DNA of 64,000 nucleotides. It comes from Frankia nepalensis. Lineage in GTDB: Bacteria; Actinomycetota; Actinomycetes; Frankiales; Frankiaceae. Below are positions 27,469 through 35,961 of this stretch, piece after piece. The stretch is taken from contig NZ_JADWYU010000097.1 in assembly GCF_016786325.1 (NCBI RefSeq), positions 90,684 through 154,683 of the forward strand. Reading direction: 5' to 3'. The notes beneath the pieces are model-generated. The model had not been told where the DNA came from. It made no database searches and was given only the letters and a program-made list of their open reading frames with translations. The translations under genes were made by a program, and so were the position numbers. Each line of letters opens with the position of its first letter. Position 1 is the stretch's first letter.

Positions 27469-27497
27469 TTGACCATCAGATTCAGCGCGGATACCTT
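27469..27497 (+). promoter_or_regulatory. Putative promoter of the ABC transporter operon
   Basis: TTGACC (27469-27474), a 17-nt gap and TACCTT (27492-27497) resemble a housekeeping promoter about 115 nt before the lipoprotein start. The rest of the 380-nt spacer 27232-27613 holds no gene that I can support. Confidence 0.4.
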
Positions 27498-27613
27498 CCC
27501 GACCACAGGGCTCGCGGGTGGGCTCCGGTGGGCGGCGGACTCGCTTCGCCGACCCGTCGGTGACGGTCCGGCCGCGCCGCGGTACCGGTGTTCCACCTCA
27601 TGAAGGACGTGTC

Positions 27614-29023
27614 ATGGACAGATCATCCCGATTACGGCGGCTCGGTGTCCTCGCCGTGGTGGCCGTCCTGGCCGCCGCCTGTGGCTCGGGCGACCGCGGC
27701 GCGAATCCTGACGGGGGAGGCGGCGGCCAGGCGACCACCTCCGCGCCGGCCGCGGCGGCCTTCGGGGACCTGCCGAGCCCGTGCGGCGGCGGTGACGCCA
27801 AGGGCGCCACGGACCAGGGGGTCACCGACACCAGCATCACCATCGCCTACGGGGACGACCGCGGCTTCACCGGCAGCCCCGGCCTCTCGCACGAGATCGG
27901 CGACGCGGTCAAGGCGATGATCGGTTGGTGCAACGAACAGGGTGGGATCAACGGTCGCGAGATCGTCGGTGACTTCTACGACGCCAAGATCACCGAGACC
28001 AACAACGTGATGACCGAGGCCTGCGGATCCGCCTTCATGCTGGTCGGCCAGGGGTGGGCGTTCGACTCGACCGGCGAGCAGACCCGGGTGGCCTGCAATC
28101 TGGTGTCGGTCCAGACCTACTCGGTGAGCCCGGAGTTCGCCAACGGCCCGATGCAGTACCAGGCCGTGCCCAACCCGGCGGACGAGACCGTCGGCGCGTT
28201 CTTCGCCCAGTTCGCCAAGCTGCATCCCGACAAGATCAAAAAGGCCGCCCAGTACACCACCACGCTCGCCACCGAGAACTACTCGACCAGGCGTGGCGTG
28301 GAGGCCGCCAGGCCGTTCGGCTGGGAATGGCTGCCCTGTACGCAGACCGTCAACTACTTCGGCGAGCCGGACTACAAGCCGTTCATGCAGAAGCTGAAGG
28401 ACTGCGGGGCGGAGGTGGTCTGGTTCACCCTCTCGGCCGGCCCGCAGCTGTACAACGCGCTGCAGGCCGCCAACCAGGTCGACTTCCATCCGATCTGGCT
28501 GACGGAGACCAACAACTACGTCAGGGGCTTCGCCGAGTTCAACTCCAACGGCCTCGCGGACAACGTCTACGTCCGCACGGCCTATGTCCCGATGGAGCAG
28601 GCCGACCGGGTCCCGGCGGTGAAGCAGTACATCGAGATCGTCGAGGCCGACGGTGGCGACACCAGCCAGCTGGGGATGCAGGCGACCTCGTCGTTCCTGC
28701 TGTGGGCGACGGCAGCGAAGAAGTGCGGGTCGACGCTGACGCGGCAGTGCATGGTCAACGAGCTGTCGAAGGTCACGGAGTGGACGGGCGGCGGCCTGCA
28801 CGCGGCGACCAACCCCGGGGAGAACCATGGCCCGGAATGCGGCATGCTGCTGCGCATGAAGGGAACCGAGTACGTCCAGGAGTTCCCGGAGAAGGTTGGC
28901 GAGTTCGACTGCTCGCCGAGCTACACCGTGAAGCTTCCGGATGACTTCGTGACCGTGGAGCTGACCGCCGACCGGATTTCCACGAACTACCTGACGGACA
29001 AGGTCATCAAGCCGCAGGCCTAG
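27614..29023 (+). CDS. Branched-chain amino-acid-type ABC substrate-binding lipoprotein
   Basis: A 469-aa type I periplasmic-binding protein (Peripla_BP_6/Leu-Ile-Val class) anchored outside the membrane. The signal peptide ends in a lipobox, LAAAC (Cys about 22), and a Gly/Ala linker follows. The binding core starts at VTDTSITIAYGDD. The ligand could be amino acids, amides, urea or aromatic acids; binding residues cannot be assigned by reading. ATG 27614 has AAGGA 7 nt upstream. It is the first gene of a five-gene import operon; a long hairpin between it and the permease may lower downstream expression. Confidence 0.9.
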   Translation: MDRSSRLRRLGVLAVVAVLAAACGSGDRGANPDGGGGGQATTSAPAAAAFGDLPSPCGGGDAKGATDQGVTDTSITIAYGDDRGFTGSPGLSHEIGDAVKAMIGWCNEQGGINGREIVGDFYDAKITETNNVMTEACGSAFMLVGQGWAFDSTGEQTRVACNLVSVQTYSVSPEFANGPMQYQAVPNPADETVGAFFAQFAKLHPDKIKKAAQYTTTLATENYSTRRGVEAARPFGWEWLPCTQTVNYFGEPDYKPFMQKLKDCGAEVVWFTLSAGPQLYNALQAANQVDFHPIWLTETNNYVRGFAEFNSNGLADNVYVRTAYVPMEQADRVPAVKQYIEIVEADGGDTSQLGMQATSSFLLWATAAKKCGSTLTRQCMVNELSKVTEWTGGGLHAATNPGENHGPECGMLLRMKGTEYVQEFPEKVGEFDCSPSYTVKLPDDFVTVELTADRISTNYLTDKVIKPQA

Positions 29024-29040
29024 GCACGGTTGTCACCCGG

Positions 29041-29108
29041 CCTCCCGGACCGCCGGCCCGCCTTTTCGGCGAAGCCGATGTGACGAAATCCGTCGCCGGT
29101 CCGGGAGG
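29041..29108 (+). promoter_or_regulatory. Large stem-loop between binding-protein and permease genes
   Basis: CCTCCCGGACC (29041-29051) pairs with GGTCCGGGAGG (29098-29108). A small nested hairpin (TCGGC-GAA-GCCGA) lies near 29066-29078. Intercistronic structures at this place in importer operons often protect the binding-protein mRNA or attenuate the permease genes. Confidence 0.5.
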
Positions 29109-29318
29109 AGCCCGTCCACCGCCCCCTCTGACCCACGGCGCGGCGGACGGGCTGGACCCGGACCCGCGCGGCCGGTGGGTTTCACCAGGCCCGCACCCAG
29201 GATCCGCGCGATCAGGCAGGCCACCACTGGGCCTTTTCCAGCGCGCGAGGGCCGAGCCCTCGTACCCCCGGCGCGGGGGCGACGGAGAAGGACCACTCGA
29301 GAACGGGTTGGCTCCGCA

Positions 29319-31679
29319 GTGGACCAGTTTCTGCAGTACACGATTCTCGGCCTGGTGCTGGGCGGGATCTACGGAATCGCCGCCTCGGGCCTGGTCCTGA
29401 CGTGCACCACGTCCGGTGTCTTCAACTTCGGCCATGGCTCGATCGCGATGCTGTCGGCGTTCCTCTACTGGCAGGTCCGGTTCGACTGGAACTGGCCCAC
29501 CCCGGTCGCGCTCGTGGCTGTGCTCGGCGTGTTCGCGCCCGCCTTCGGCGCGCTGCTGCACATCACGATCATGCGAGGCCTCCGGGAGACCACGGAGATC
29601 ACCAGAATCACGGTGACCGTCGCGCTGACCGTCGGCGCGCTCGCCCTGGCGAACTGGATCTGGGACCCGACCGTCCCCCGCCGGTTCGACTACTTCTTCG
29701 GCGGCACCAACCAGGTCAAGATCTTCGGCAGCCGGATCACCTATCACGAGCTGCTCGCGCTCGCCGCGGCGGTGCTGATCGCGGTCGGGCTGCGCTTCTT
29801 CTTCTACCGGACCCGCACCGGCGTCGGCATGCGCGCGGTCGTCGACGACCCGCCGCTGCTGCAGCTCACCGGCGGCCGCCCGGAGCGGCTGGCCACGCTG
29901 TCCTGGGCGCTCGGCGCGATGCTCGCGGCGCTCGCCGGCATCCTCATCACGCCGATCCTGGGCGGCGCGCTCGACCCGAACGCGCTGACGCTGCTCGTCA
30001 TCGACGCGTTCGCCGCCGCCGTGTTCGGCCGGCTGCGCAGCGTGCCGCTGACGTTCCTCGGCGCGGTCGTGCTCGGGCTGGCGAACAACTACGTGCTCGC
30101 GTACTTCCCGAGCGAGCGGTGGACGTGGACGTCGAACTTCCGGATCTCGCTGCCGATGATCCTGCTCTTCGTCGTGCTGCTGGTGCTGCCGCAGGACCGG
30201 CTGCGCGGCGGCACGATCACCAGGGCCAGGGAGCGGTTCCGGGTGCCGACGATGCGCTCGGCCGTGGTCTGGGCGGTCATCCTGGTCGTCGGGATGTTCC
30301 TCCTGCGGGAGATCATGGCGCCGGCGGTCGTCAACACGATGGTCATCGGGATGACCTTCGCGGTCATCGCGCTGTCGCTCGTCCCGTTGACCGGCTACGC
30401 GGGGGAGATCAACCTGGCCCCGGTGTCCTTCGGCGCGATCGGCACGATCATCGCTTACCACTACGGCGTCACCGGCAGCGGCGTGGACACCCGGATGACG
30501 GTCTGGGGCCTGCTGCTCGCCGCCGCGGTGTGCGCGGTGGTGGGCGCGCTCGTCGCGCTTCCGGCGCTGCGCCTGCGCGGCCTCTACCTGGCCCTGGCCA
30601 CCATGGCGTTCGGCGTGTTCGTCTCGACGATGGTCGTGGCCGACACCGTCCCCCGGGTGCTGCCACTGCTGCACGTCGAGTTCTCGATCTTCCCGAACGG
30701 AACGCTCAACGTCCCGCGGCCCAGGCTGGGCCCGATCGACCTCGCCGACGGCGGCACGTTCCTGATGGTCATCACCGTCCTGTTCGCCGTGCTCGGCGTG
30801 CTGATGGTCGCGCTGCGGCGCAGCGGCTACGGGCACCGACTGGTCGCGCTGAAGGACAGCCCCGCGGCCTGCGCCACGCTGGGGCAGAACCCGGTCCGCC
30901 TCAAGCTGTCGGTGTTCATGCTCTCGGCCGCGATCGCGGGTCTCGGCGGCGCGCTGATGTCGGCCGCGATGGTGTCCGTCAACCCCGACCGCTTCGTCAT
31001 CTTCGTCAGCCTCGGGCTGGTCATGACGGTGGTCGTCGCCGGCATCGGCTACGTCAGCGGGGCGTTCGCCGGCGGCCTGCTCGCCGGAGTGGGCTTCGTG
31101 GCCCTGCAGAACATGTTCGACAAGGTTGGCACCGACCATGCCAGCCTGAGTTCCCTGTTCTCGTTCCTCAGCCAGTTCTCGACCGTGCTGCCCGCGTTGA
31201 TCGGTATCGGGCTGGCCCGCAACCCGACCGGCTTCGTCGACGACATCATCAGGGCCTTCGAGGTGTTCCGGCGCGCCCGGGTCATGCTGGCCGCCGGGCT
31301 GGCCCTGCAGGCCGCCATCTACCTGCTCGCCTACACCGACACGTTCAGCAACTGGTGGTTCGTCGCGCTCACCGTGCTGTTGTGGGGGATCTGGCCGCGT
31401 ATCACCCCGCTGGTGTCGGACCGGTTGGCCCCGGCGGTCAGGGCCCGGCGCGCCGGCGCGGGCGCCCTTCCGGCCGGCCCGGCAGACGGCCCGGCCGAGG
31501 TGCCCCTCGAGCTCGTCGGCGTGGACGTCCCCCTCACGGACGAGCACCGGAGGGTGCTCGACCGCGCGCTGGGCCTGCCCGAGACCGCGGCTTTGCCCGG
31601 CGACCTGGCCGCTGTGCCCGGAAGGGTGACCCCGTCGGCCGGGATCCCGCCGGCCGGGACGCTGGTACCCGCGCCATGA
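29319..31679 (+). CDS. Fused LivH-LivM ABC transporter permease
   Basis: About 786 aa. The N-terminal half (residues 1-290) is LivH-like, starting FLQYTILGLVLGGIYGIAASG, with the coupling region near LRSVPLTFLGAVVLGLANNY. The second half (about 330-690) is LivM-like (MTFAVIALSLVPLTGYAGEINL; LYLALATMAFGVFV; the EAA-like GYGHRLVALKDSPAACATLG). The final 90 residues form an Ala/Pro-rich cytosolic tail. One polypeptide thus supplies both membrane subunits of the channel, a fusion known in actinobacteria. Start GTG 29319 gives VDQFLQYT; the ribosome site is weak. It is followed 21 nt later by the LivG ATPase. Confidence 0.85.
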   Translation: MDQFLQYTILGLVLGGIYGIAASGLVLTCTTSGVFNFGHGSIAMLSAFLYWQVRFDWNWPTPVALVAVLGVFAPAFGALLHITIMRGLRETTEITRITVTVALTVGALALANWIWDPTVPRRFDYFFGGTNQVKIFGSRITYHELLALAAAVLIAVGLRFFFYRTRTGVGMRAVVDDPPLLQLTGGRPERLATLSWALGAMLAALAGILITPILGGALDPNALTLLVIDAFAAAVFGRLRSVPLTFLGAVVLGLANNYVLAYFPSERWTWTSNFRISLPMILLFVVLLVLPQDRLRGGTITRARERFRVPTMRSAVVWAVILVVGMFLLREIMAPAVVNTMVIGMTFAVIALSLVPLTGYAGEINLAPVSFGAIGTIIAYHYGVTGSGVDTRMTVWGLLLAAAVCAVVGALVALPALRLRGLYLALATMAFGVFVSTMVVADTVPRVLPLLHVEFSIFPNGTLNVPRPRLGPIDLADGGTFLMVITVLFAVLGVLMVALRRSGYGHRLVALKDSPAACATLGQNPVRLKLSVFMLSAAIAGLGGALMSAAMVSVNPDRFVIFVSLGLVMTVVVAGIGYVSGAFAGGLLAGVGFVALQNMFDKVGTDHASLSSLFSFLSQFSTVLPALIGIGLARNPTGFVDDIIRAFEVFRRARVMLAAGLALQAAIYLLAYTDTFSNWWFVALTVLLWGIWPRITPLVSDRLAPAVRARRAGAGALPAGPADGPAEVPLELVGVDVPLTDEHRRVLDRALGLPETAALPGDLAAVPGRVTPSAGIPPAGTLVPAP

Positions 31680-31700
31680 CTCCCACCCTGGAGGCACGCC

Positions 31701-32483
31701 ATGGCCTTGCTTGAAACCGACTCCATCGCGGTCAGGTTCGGCGGCAACGTCGCTCTCGACGACGTGTCCATCTCCGTCGCGGCCGGCCGGGTGACCGGGC
31801 TGATAGGCCCGAACGGCGCCGGCAAGACCACCCTCTTCAACATTGTCACCGGCCTGCTGGCCCCGACCCGAGGGCGGGTACTCGTGGACGGTGCGGACAT
31901 AACCCGCCTGCCGCCCTACAAACGGGCGCACCGCGGGCTCGCCCGCACGTTCCAGCGCCTCGAACCGTTCGTGTCGCTCTCCGTCCGCGACAACGTCCGG
32001 GTCGCGGGCCAGATCCGCGACACGTGGCGCCGCCGAGGCTCCCTGGGGATCGGCAAGGCCGACCCCAGGGGCCGTGGTCGCCTCGACCTCGACCGGGAGA
32101 CGGACCGGGTCCTCGAGCTGGTCGGCCTCACCGACGTCGCCGACCGGGACGTCGCCGAGCTGCCGACGGGCCAGGCACGCCTGGTCGAGCTGGGCCGGGC
32201 GCTGATGACCAGGCCCGGGGTGCTGTTGCTGGACGAGCCGGCCTCAGGCCAGACCGAGCAGGAGACCGAGGCGTTCGGGCGGCTGCTGCGCCGGCTCGCC
32301 CAGGAGGACGGCATCGCGGTCTGCCTCGTCGAGCACGACGTCGGCCTGGTCATGGACGTGTGCGCCATGATCTATGTGCTCGACTACGGCAGGGTCATCG
32401 CGGCGGGGCCGCCCGACGTGATCCGGGCCGATCCGGCCGTCATCGACGCCTATCTGGGCTCCGCCGAAGAGGGCGCCGCGTGA
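31701..32483 (+). CDS. livG: LivG-type ABC transporter ATP-binding protein
   Basis: A 260-aa ATPase that drives import with LivF. Walker A GPNGAGKT lies at residues 36-43, Walker B GVLLLDEPASG and the H-loop VEHDV are intact. The LSGGQ signature is replaced by LPTGQ (AELPTGQARLVELGRAL), a variant seen in actinobacterial LivG proteins. A Liv-specific ARTFQRLEPF and a long helical insert (31990-32100) are present. ATG 31701 has GGAGG 9 nt upstream. It overlaps livF by four bases. Confidence 0.92.
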   Translation: MALLETDSIAVRFGGNVALDDVSISVAAGRVTGLIGPNGAGKTTLFNIVTGLLAPTRGRVLVDGADITRLPPYKRAHRGLARTFQRLEPFVSLSVRDNVRVAGQIRDTWRRRGSLGIGKADPRGRGRLDLDRETDRVLELVGLTDVADRDVAELPTGQARLVELGRALMTRPGVLLLDEPASGQTEQETEAFGRLLRRLAQEDGIAVCLVEHDVGLVMDVCAMIYVLDYGRVIAAGPPDVIRADPAVIDAYLGSAEEGAA

Positions 32484-33301
32484 GCACCGACATGGCCGCC
32501 ACCGCGGCTGCCGGCCCGGTACCCGGCAAAGGCGCCGGCATCGAGCCGCCGCTGCTGGAACTGGCCGGCGTCCGCGCCGGGTACGGCCCGATCGAGGTCC
32601 TGCACGGGGTCGACCTCGCGGTGCCGGCCGGTTCCGTCGTCGCCCTGCTTGGCCCGAACGGCGCCGGCAAGACCACCACGCTGAACGTCTGCTGCGGCCT
32701 GCAGCGGCCGTCGAGCGGCGAGCTCCGGCTCGCCGGCCGGTCCGTCACCGGGGCCTCGGCGGAGACGCTGGCGCGGCTCGGAGTGTGCACGATCCCGGAG
32801 CGGCGGGGCATCTTCCCGAACCTCACCGTCCGCGAGAACCTGTGGATGATGACTCAGGCCCGTTCCTGGCCACGGGGTAAACAGGCCCGTTCCTGGTCAC
32901 GGGGTGCACAGGCCCAGCCTGGCGTCTCCCTGCGGGACGTCGAGGAAATCGCGTACGCGCGCTTCCCGGTGCTCGGTGAGCGGCGTGGGCAGCTGGCCGG
33001 CACCCTGTCCGGTGGCCAGCAGCAGATGCTGGCGCTGACCAGGGCCCTCGGAACCGACCCGGCGGTGCTGCTGCTGGACGAGCTGTCGATGGGGCTCGCC
33101 CCGCGGGTCGTCCGCGAGCTGTACGAGATCGTCGGCCGGCTGGCGGCCGAGGGCATGTCGATTCTCATCGTGGAGCAGTTCGCCCGCACGGTTCTGCCGA
33201 TCGCCGACCAGGTGGCCCTCATGCTCCATGGCCGGATCGTGAACGTGGGTGCACCGTCGGAGGTGGAGGAGCATCTCTCCGCCGCGTATCTGGGAGCGTG
33301 A
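32480..33301 (+). CDS. livF: LivF-type ABC transporter ATP-binding protein with a duplicated insert
   Basis: A 273-aa ATPase with Walker A GPNGAGKT, signature LSGGQQQM, Walker B AVLLLDELSMGL and H-loop VEQF, all intact. GTG 32480 overlaps the livG stop (GTGA), so the two are translationally coupled. The family is usually about 235 aa; the excess is an N-terminal Ala/Gly extension and an insert after LTVRENLWMM, where QARSWPRGK is repeated as QARSWSRGA. This insert is a 27-bp tandem duplication in the helical subdomain that contacts the permease. No effect on ATP-binding residues is expected. Confidence 0.92.
   Translation: MSTDMAATAAAGPVPGKGAGIEPPLLELAGVRAGYGPIEVLHGVDLAVPAGSVVALLGPNGAGKTTTLNVCCGLQRPSSGELRLAGRSVTGASAETLARLGVCTIPERRGIFPNLTVRENLWMMTQARSWPRGKQARSWSRGAQAQPGVSLRDVEEIAYARFPVLGERRGQLAGTLSGGQQQMLALTRALGTDPAVLLLDELSMGLAPRVVRELYEIVGRLAAEGMSILIVEQFARTVLPIADQVALMLHGRIVNVGAPSEVEEHLSAAYLGA
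32855..32908 (+). repeat. 27-bp in-frame tandem duplication in livF
   Basis: Units 32855-32881 and 32882-32908 differ at about four bases; a partial third unit (CAGGCCC) follows at 32909. They encode QARSWPRGK and QARSWSRGA. Confidence 0.9.
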
Positions 33302-33308
33302 CAGCGCA

Positions 33309-33752
33309 ATGGAACAAGGCCGGGTCGACCAGTTCAAGGCAGAGGTGTCCAGCCTGAAGATACGGACTCAGGACGCGCGGCGGGACGGCGTCCTGCAGAT
33401 CGTGGGCATCGTGCTCATGGTCTTAGGCATCGTCGTCGTGCTGGTGACCTACGAGTCCTCCCGCAACATGAGCGATCCCCGGGACATCCAGTCACAGATC
33501 ATCCTGGCCATCGGGTTCCTCGCGGTCACGGGTGCCGGTGGAGCGCTTTTCCTGTATGCGTCCCTGGCGAAGTTCCTGCGGTTCTGGCTGCTGCGGCAGG
33601 TCTACGAGTCGCGCAGCCAGGTCGACCAGGTGGTGGCCGCGTTCCAGCCGCGGCCGGAGCCGGAGCCCGCGCCCGCCGCGCCCGCTTCGGCGGCGGTGGA
33701 GCCGGCGGCCGGGGCACAGCCGCAGGTCGGCGCCTCCGCCGGCCTCGGCTGA
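33309..33752 (+). CDS. Small two-helix membrane protein of the Liv-type operon
   Basis: The 147-aa product is of no family I recognise. A short cytosolic helix (VDQFKAEVSSLKIRTQDARRD) leads to two transmembrane segments, VLQIVGIVLMVLGIVVVLVTY and IILAIGFLAVTGAGGALFLYA, joined by a polar loop. A Pro/Ala-rich tail follows (PRPEPEPAPAAP). ATG 33309 uses GGGAGCG that overlaps the end of livF, so it is translationally coupled to the transporter and may modulate or scaffold it. Function is not known. Confidence 0.75.
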   Translation: MEQGRVDQFKAEVSSLKIRTQDARRDGVLQIVGIVLMVLGIVVVLVTYESSRNMSDPRDIQSQIILAIGFLAVTGAGGALFLYASLAKFLRFWLLRQVYESRSQVDQVVAAFQPRPEPEPAPAAPASAAVEPAAGAQPQVGASAGLG

Positions 33753-33818
33753 GCCCGGCCGGCTGCCCCCGTCCTCGTCCGGCGGCGCGCATGCCGGCCG
33801 CCGGGCGTCGAGCCGGTG

Positions 33819-33847
33819 AGCCGGGGCGGCGGGTGGCCGCCCGGGCT
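33819..33847. terminator. Bidirectional terminator between convergent genes
   Basis: A 12-bp stem with one mismatch (33819-33830 with 33836-33847) around GGGTG lies between the Liv-type operon and the convergent amidohydrolase gene. It could end both transcripts. Confidence 0.5.
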
Positions 33848-33945
33848 CGCGCCGGGCCGGGTCCCGCTTCTCGCGGGCGGCTGGCGCCCGGTCCCGCGGC
33901 CGGGGCCCCGCCTTCCGGCCGCCGGCCGGGTCTCGGCGCCGCGGC

Positions 33946-35136
33946 TCAGGCCGGGCGGGGAGTGGCCAGGGAACGGGCGTTGTCGCGCAGGACGAGGCGG
34001 CGGTCGGCGGGAGACAGCGGCTTGGCCTCGGGCAGGTAGTCGAGCGGCTGGGGCAGGGCCTCGATGTGCGGCCAGTCCGAGCCGAAGATCACCCGGTCGG
34101 CGCCGACCCACTCGACGACGGCGGTCAGGTCGTCCTCCCAGAACGGGTTGATCCAGACGTGCCGCCGGAAGATCTCGACCGGGTCCTCCCTGAACCAGCC
34201 GGGCAGCTTGCGGGCCTGCGAGCGCAGCTTGCGGAAAAGGTCGGGGAGGAACTCCGCGCCGTTCTCGACCGAGGCGACCCGCAGGTTCGGGTACTTCGCG
34301 AAATGGTTCGCGAGCACCATCGACAGCAGGTAGTCGTGCACCGCCTTCTCGATCGCGAAGCTCTTGATGGTCGGCCCGTAGCTCGCGCCGGAGAAGCTGA
34401 AGCTGTGGCCGTCGTCGGCGTACCCGTCGGAGGAGGCCCCGCTGTCGCCGGCGTGCACGACCAGCGCCAGGCCGGACTCGTTCAGCCGGGCCCAGAACGG
34501 GGCGAACATCGGGTCGAACGGGTTGCGCCGGCCGAGCACCGTCGTGGGCGCCCCGGCGCGCATGACGATCATGCGCGCGCCCGCGTCGATCGCCCACTCC
34601 AGCTCCTCGACCGCCCAGTCGACGTCGGCGAGCGACAGGTAGGGCGCCGAGATGATCCGGTCCTGGTAGTCGAGGGTCCAGTCCTCCGCCAGCCAGCGGT
34701 TGAACGCCCGGAAGGTCTTGCACACCGCCACCGGGTCGTGCCTGAGCGGCTCCTCGTAGATCATCCCGAGCGTCGGGAACAGGAAGCAGCCCTCGAGCCC
34801 CTGCTCGTCGAGGACCCGCAGGCGGGCCGCTGGGTCGTGATACTCGGGGCGGATCGGCTCGCTGTCGCGGATCAGGTCGAGCGGGTTGACCTTGTCGGGG
34901 TTGCCGCGGAAATACGAGGCCAGGCAGCCGGGCTTGGAAATCGGGTCGAACGTCGCGTTGGATACCGCCCGGCTGACGCGCCCGCCTAATACGTGGTACT
35001 GCCGGCCGTTGATCGTCGCCCACTGCACACAGCGCGGCCCGTCCCGCGGGTCGAGATGCCGGGTGAAGGCGTCGACCGCCTCGTAGTAGTGGTTGTCCGC
35101 GTCCCACACCGGGTGCTCAAGCTCGTCCACACCCAA
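33946..35136 (-). CDS. COG2159 amidohydrolase (TIM-barrel metal-dependent hydrolase)
   Basis: About 396 aa. A DADNHYYE motif at the N-terminus replaces the usual HxH strand, and later LVVHAGDSG and VIFGSDWPH supply His and Asp metal ligands. The family includes aminocarboxymuconate-semialdehyde decarboxylase relatives acting on carboxylates or CoA-linked ring-opened products. In actinomycetes many copies sit in steroid and aromatic catabolic loci. TTG 35136 is the longest start, but GTG 35130 (VDELEHPVW) is as likely. A KstR-type 14-mer ends a few bases upstream (35141-35154), hinting at a leaderless message under TetR-type repression. The convergent neighbour is the Liv-type operon. Confidence 0.85.
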   Translation of the reverse strand: MGVDELEHPVWDADNHYYEAVDAFTRHLDPRDGPRCVQWATINGRQYHVLGGRVSRAVSNATFDPISKPGCLASYFRGNPDKVNPLDLIRDSEPIRPEYHDPAARLRVLDEQGLEGCFLFPTLGMIYEEPLRHDPVAVCKTFRAFNRWLAEDWTLDYQDRIISAPYLSLADVDWAVEELEWAIDAGARMIVMRAGAPTTVLGRRNPFDPMFAPFWARLNESGLALVVHAGDSGASSDGYADDGHSFSFSGASYGPTIKSFAIEKAVHDYLLSMVLANHFAKYPNLRVASVENGAEFLPDLFRKLRSQARKLPGWFREDPVEIFRRHVWINPFWEDDLTAVVEWVGADRVIFGSDWPHIEALPQPLDYLPEAKPLSPADRRLVLRDNARSLATPRPA

Positions 35137-35140
35137 ATCG

Positions 35141-35154
35141 TAGAACGTGTTCTA
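35141..35154. promoter_or_regulatory. KstR-type operator upstream of the amidohydrolase
   Basis: TAGAACGTGTTCTA has perfect 6-bp arms around GT and fits the KstR consensus TnnAACnnGTTnnA exactly. It lies 5-11 nt upstream of the amidohydrolase start, ideal for repression. KstR is the TetR repressor of sterol catabolism in mycobacteria and rhodococci; no kstR gene is in the window. Confidence 0.7.
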
Positions 35155-35290
35155 GTAGTGGTGCTTGCCTTCTCCGTGCCCGAACCCGCTCGACGCGCTG
35201 GCCGGTGGTCCTGGACCGCGGTTCGACGAACCATGCGGCCGGTTCCGCTCGAATCCCGGCGCGCCGCCGTCGGTCAAGCCCCGGCGGCGG

Positions 35291-35803
35291 TCAGGTGCCA
35301 CGGGTGCGGGTGAGGGCGAGTTCGCCGGCGCGGACCCGATCGAGGTTGGTGCCGACCGCCTCGACGACATACGGCAGCGAGGCGGTCAGCTCGGCGGCGG
35401 ACTCCTCGTAGTCGGCCAGACCGGGGACGCCCGCGGCGGCGAGCAGCGCCAGCGGGTCGGCGAGCCGCTCGCGCAGCCAGCCGAGCGGCTCCGCGACGAT
35501 GGCTTCGTCGAAGACCCGGTCGCCGGGCTCGTTGTCGGCCATGGTCGGGTGGTGGTGCATCCGGTCCTTGCTGCCCGGCCCGCGCTCGATCGACTCGAAC
35601 AGGTCGACACGCAGCAGCGCGGTGTCGACGACGAGCTTCTGGGCCGCGTAGATCGAGCCGCGCCACGGCTGCGGCTCGACGAGCCGCAGTTCGACGCGCA
35701 CCCCCCGCTCGGCCCCCTCCTGCCCCGGGATCGGATCCGGGTCGATGAAGTACATGTCCCGGACGGTCACCGCCAGCCGGTCGAAACAGAAGACGCTGAG
35801 CAT
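35291..35803 (-). CDS. Conserved-looking hypothetical protein between KstR-linked genes
   Basis: The 170-aa product is unrecognised. It has a compact, well-balanced sequence (MLSVFCFDRLAVTVRDMYF; SIYAAQKLVVDTALLRVDLF; KDRMHHHPTMADNEPGDRVF) and no signal or membrane segment. The HHHP motif could bind metal. ATG 35803 follows an excellent GGAAGGG ribosome site. It sits 158 nt downstream of the enoyl-CoA hydratase and upstream of the amidohydrolase, all on the minus strand. It may therefore be a catabolic accessory, but no function is claimed. Confidence 0.75.
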   Translation of the reverse strand: MLSVFCFDRLAVTVRDMYFIDPDPIPGQEGAERGVRVELRLVEPQPWRGSIYAAQKLVVDTALLRVDLFESIERGPGSKDRMHHHPTMADNEPGDRVFDEAIVAEPLGWLRERLADPLALLAAAGVPGLADYEESAAELTASLPYVVEAVGTNLDRVRAGELALTRTRGT

Positions 35804-35961
35804 CGGTCACCCTTCCGACGTTCGCCCGACGACCGCGCGCCGCGCGCCGGGGACCGGGCTCCGTGGCCCGCGCCCGTGCCGCGGGGCGTCGCTCCCTCAG
35901 CGTCGCCCGTCCGCCGGCCAAAGTCGACCGGCTGCGCCGATCCGGCCCGCGCCGCGCCAGG

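Noticed and set aside
29007-31931. Minus-strand frame of about 970 codons opposite the permease gene
   Set aside because: It is Arg/Asp/His-rich with no hydrophobic or catalytic pattern, whereas the plus strand is a typical LivH-LivM membrane protein.
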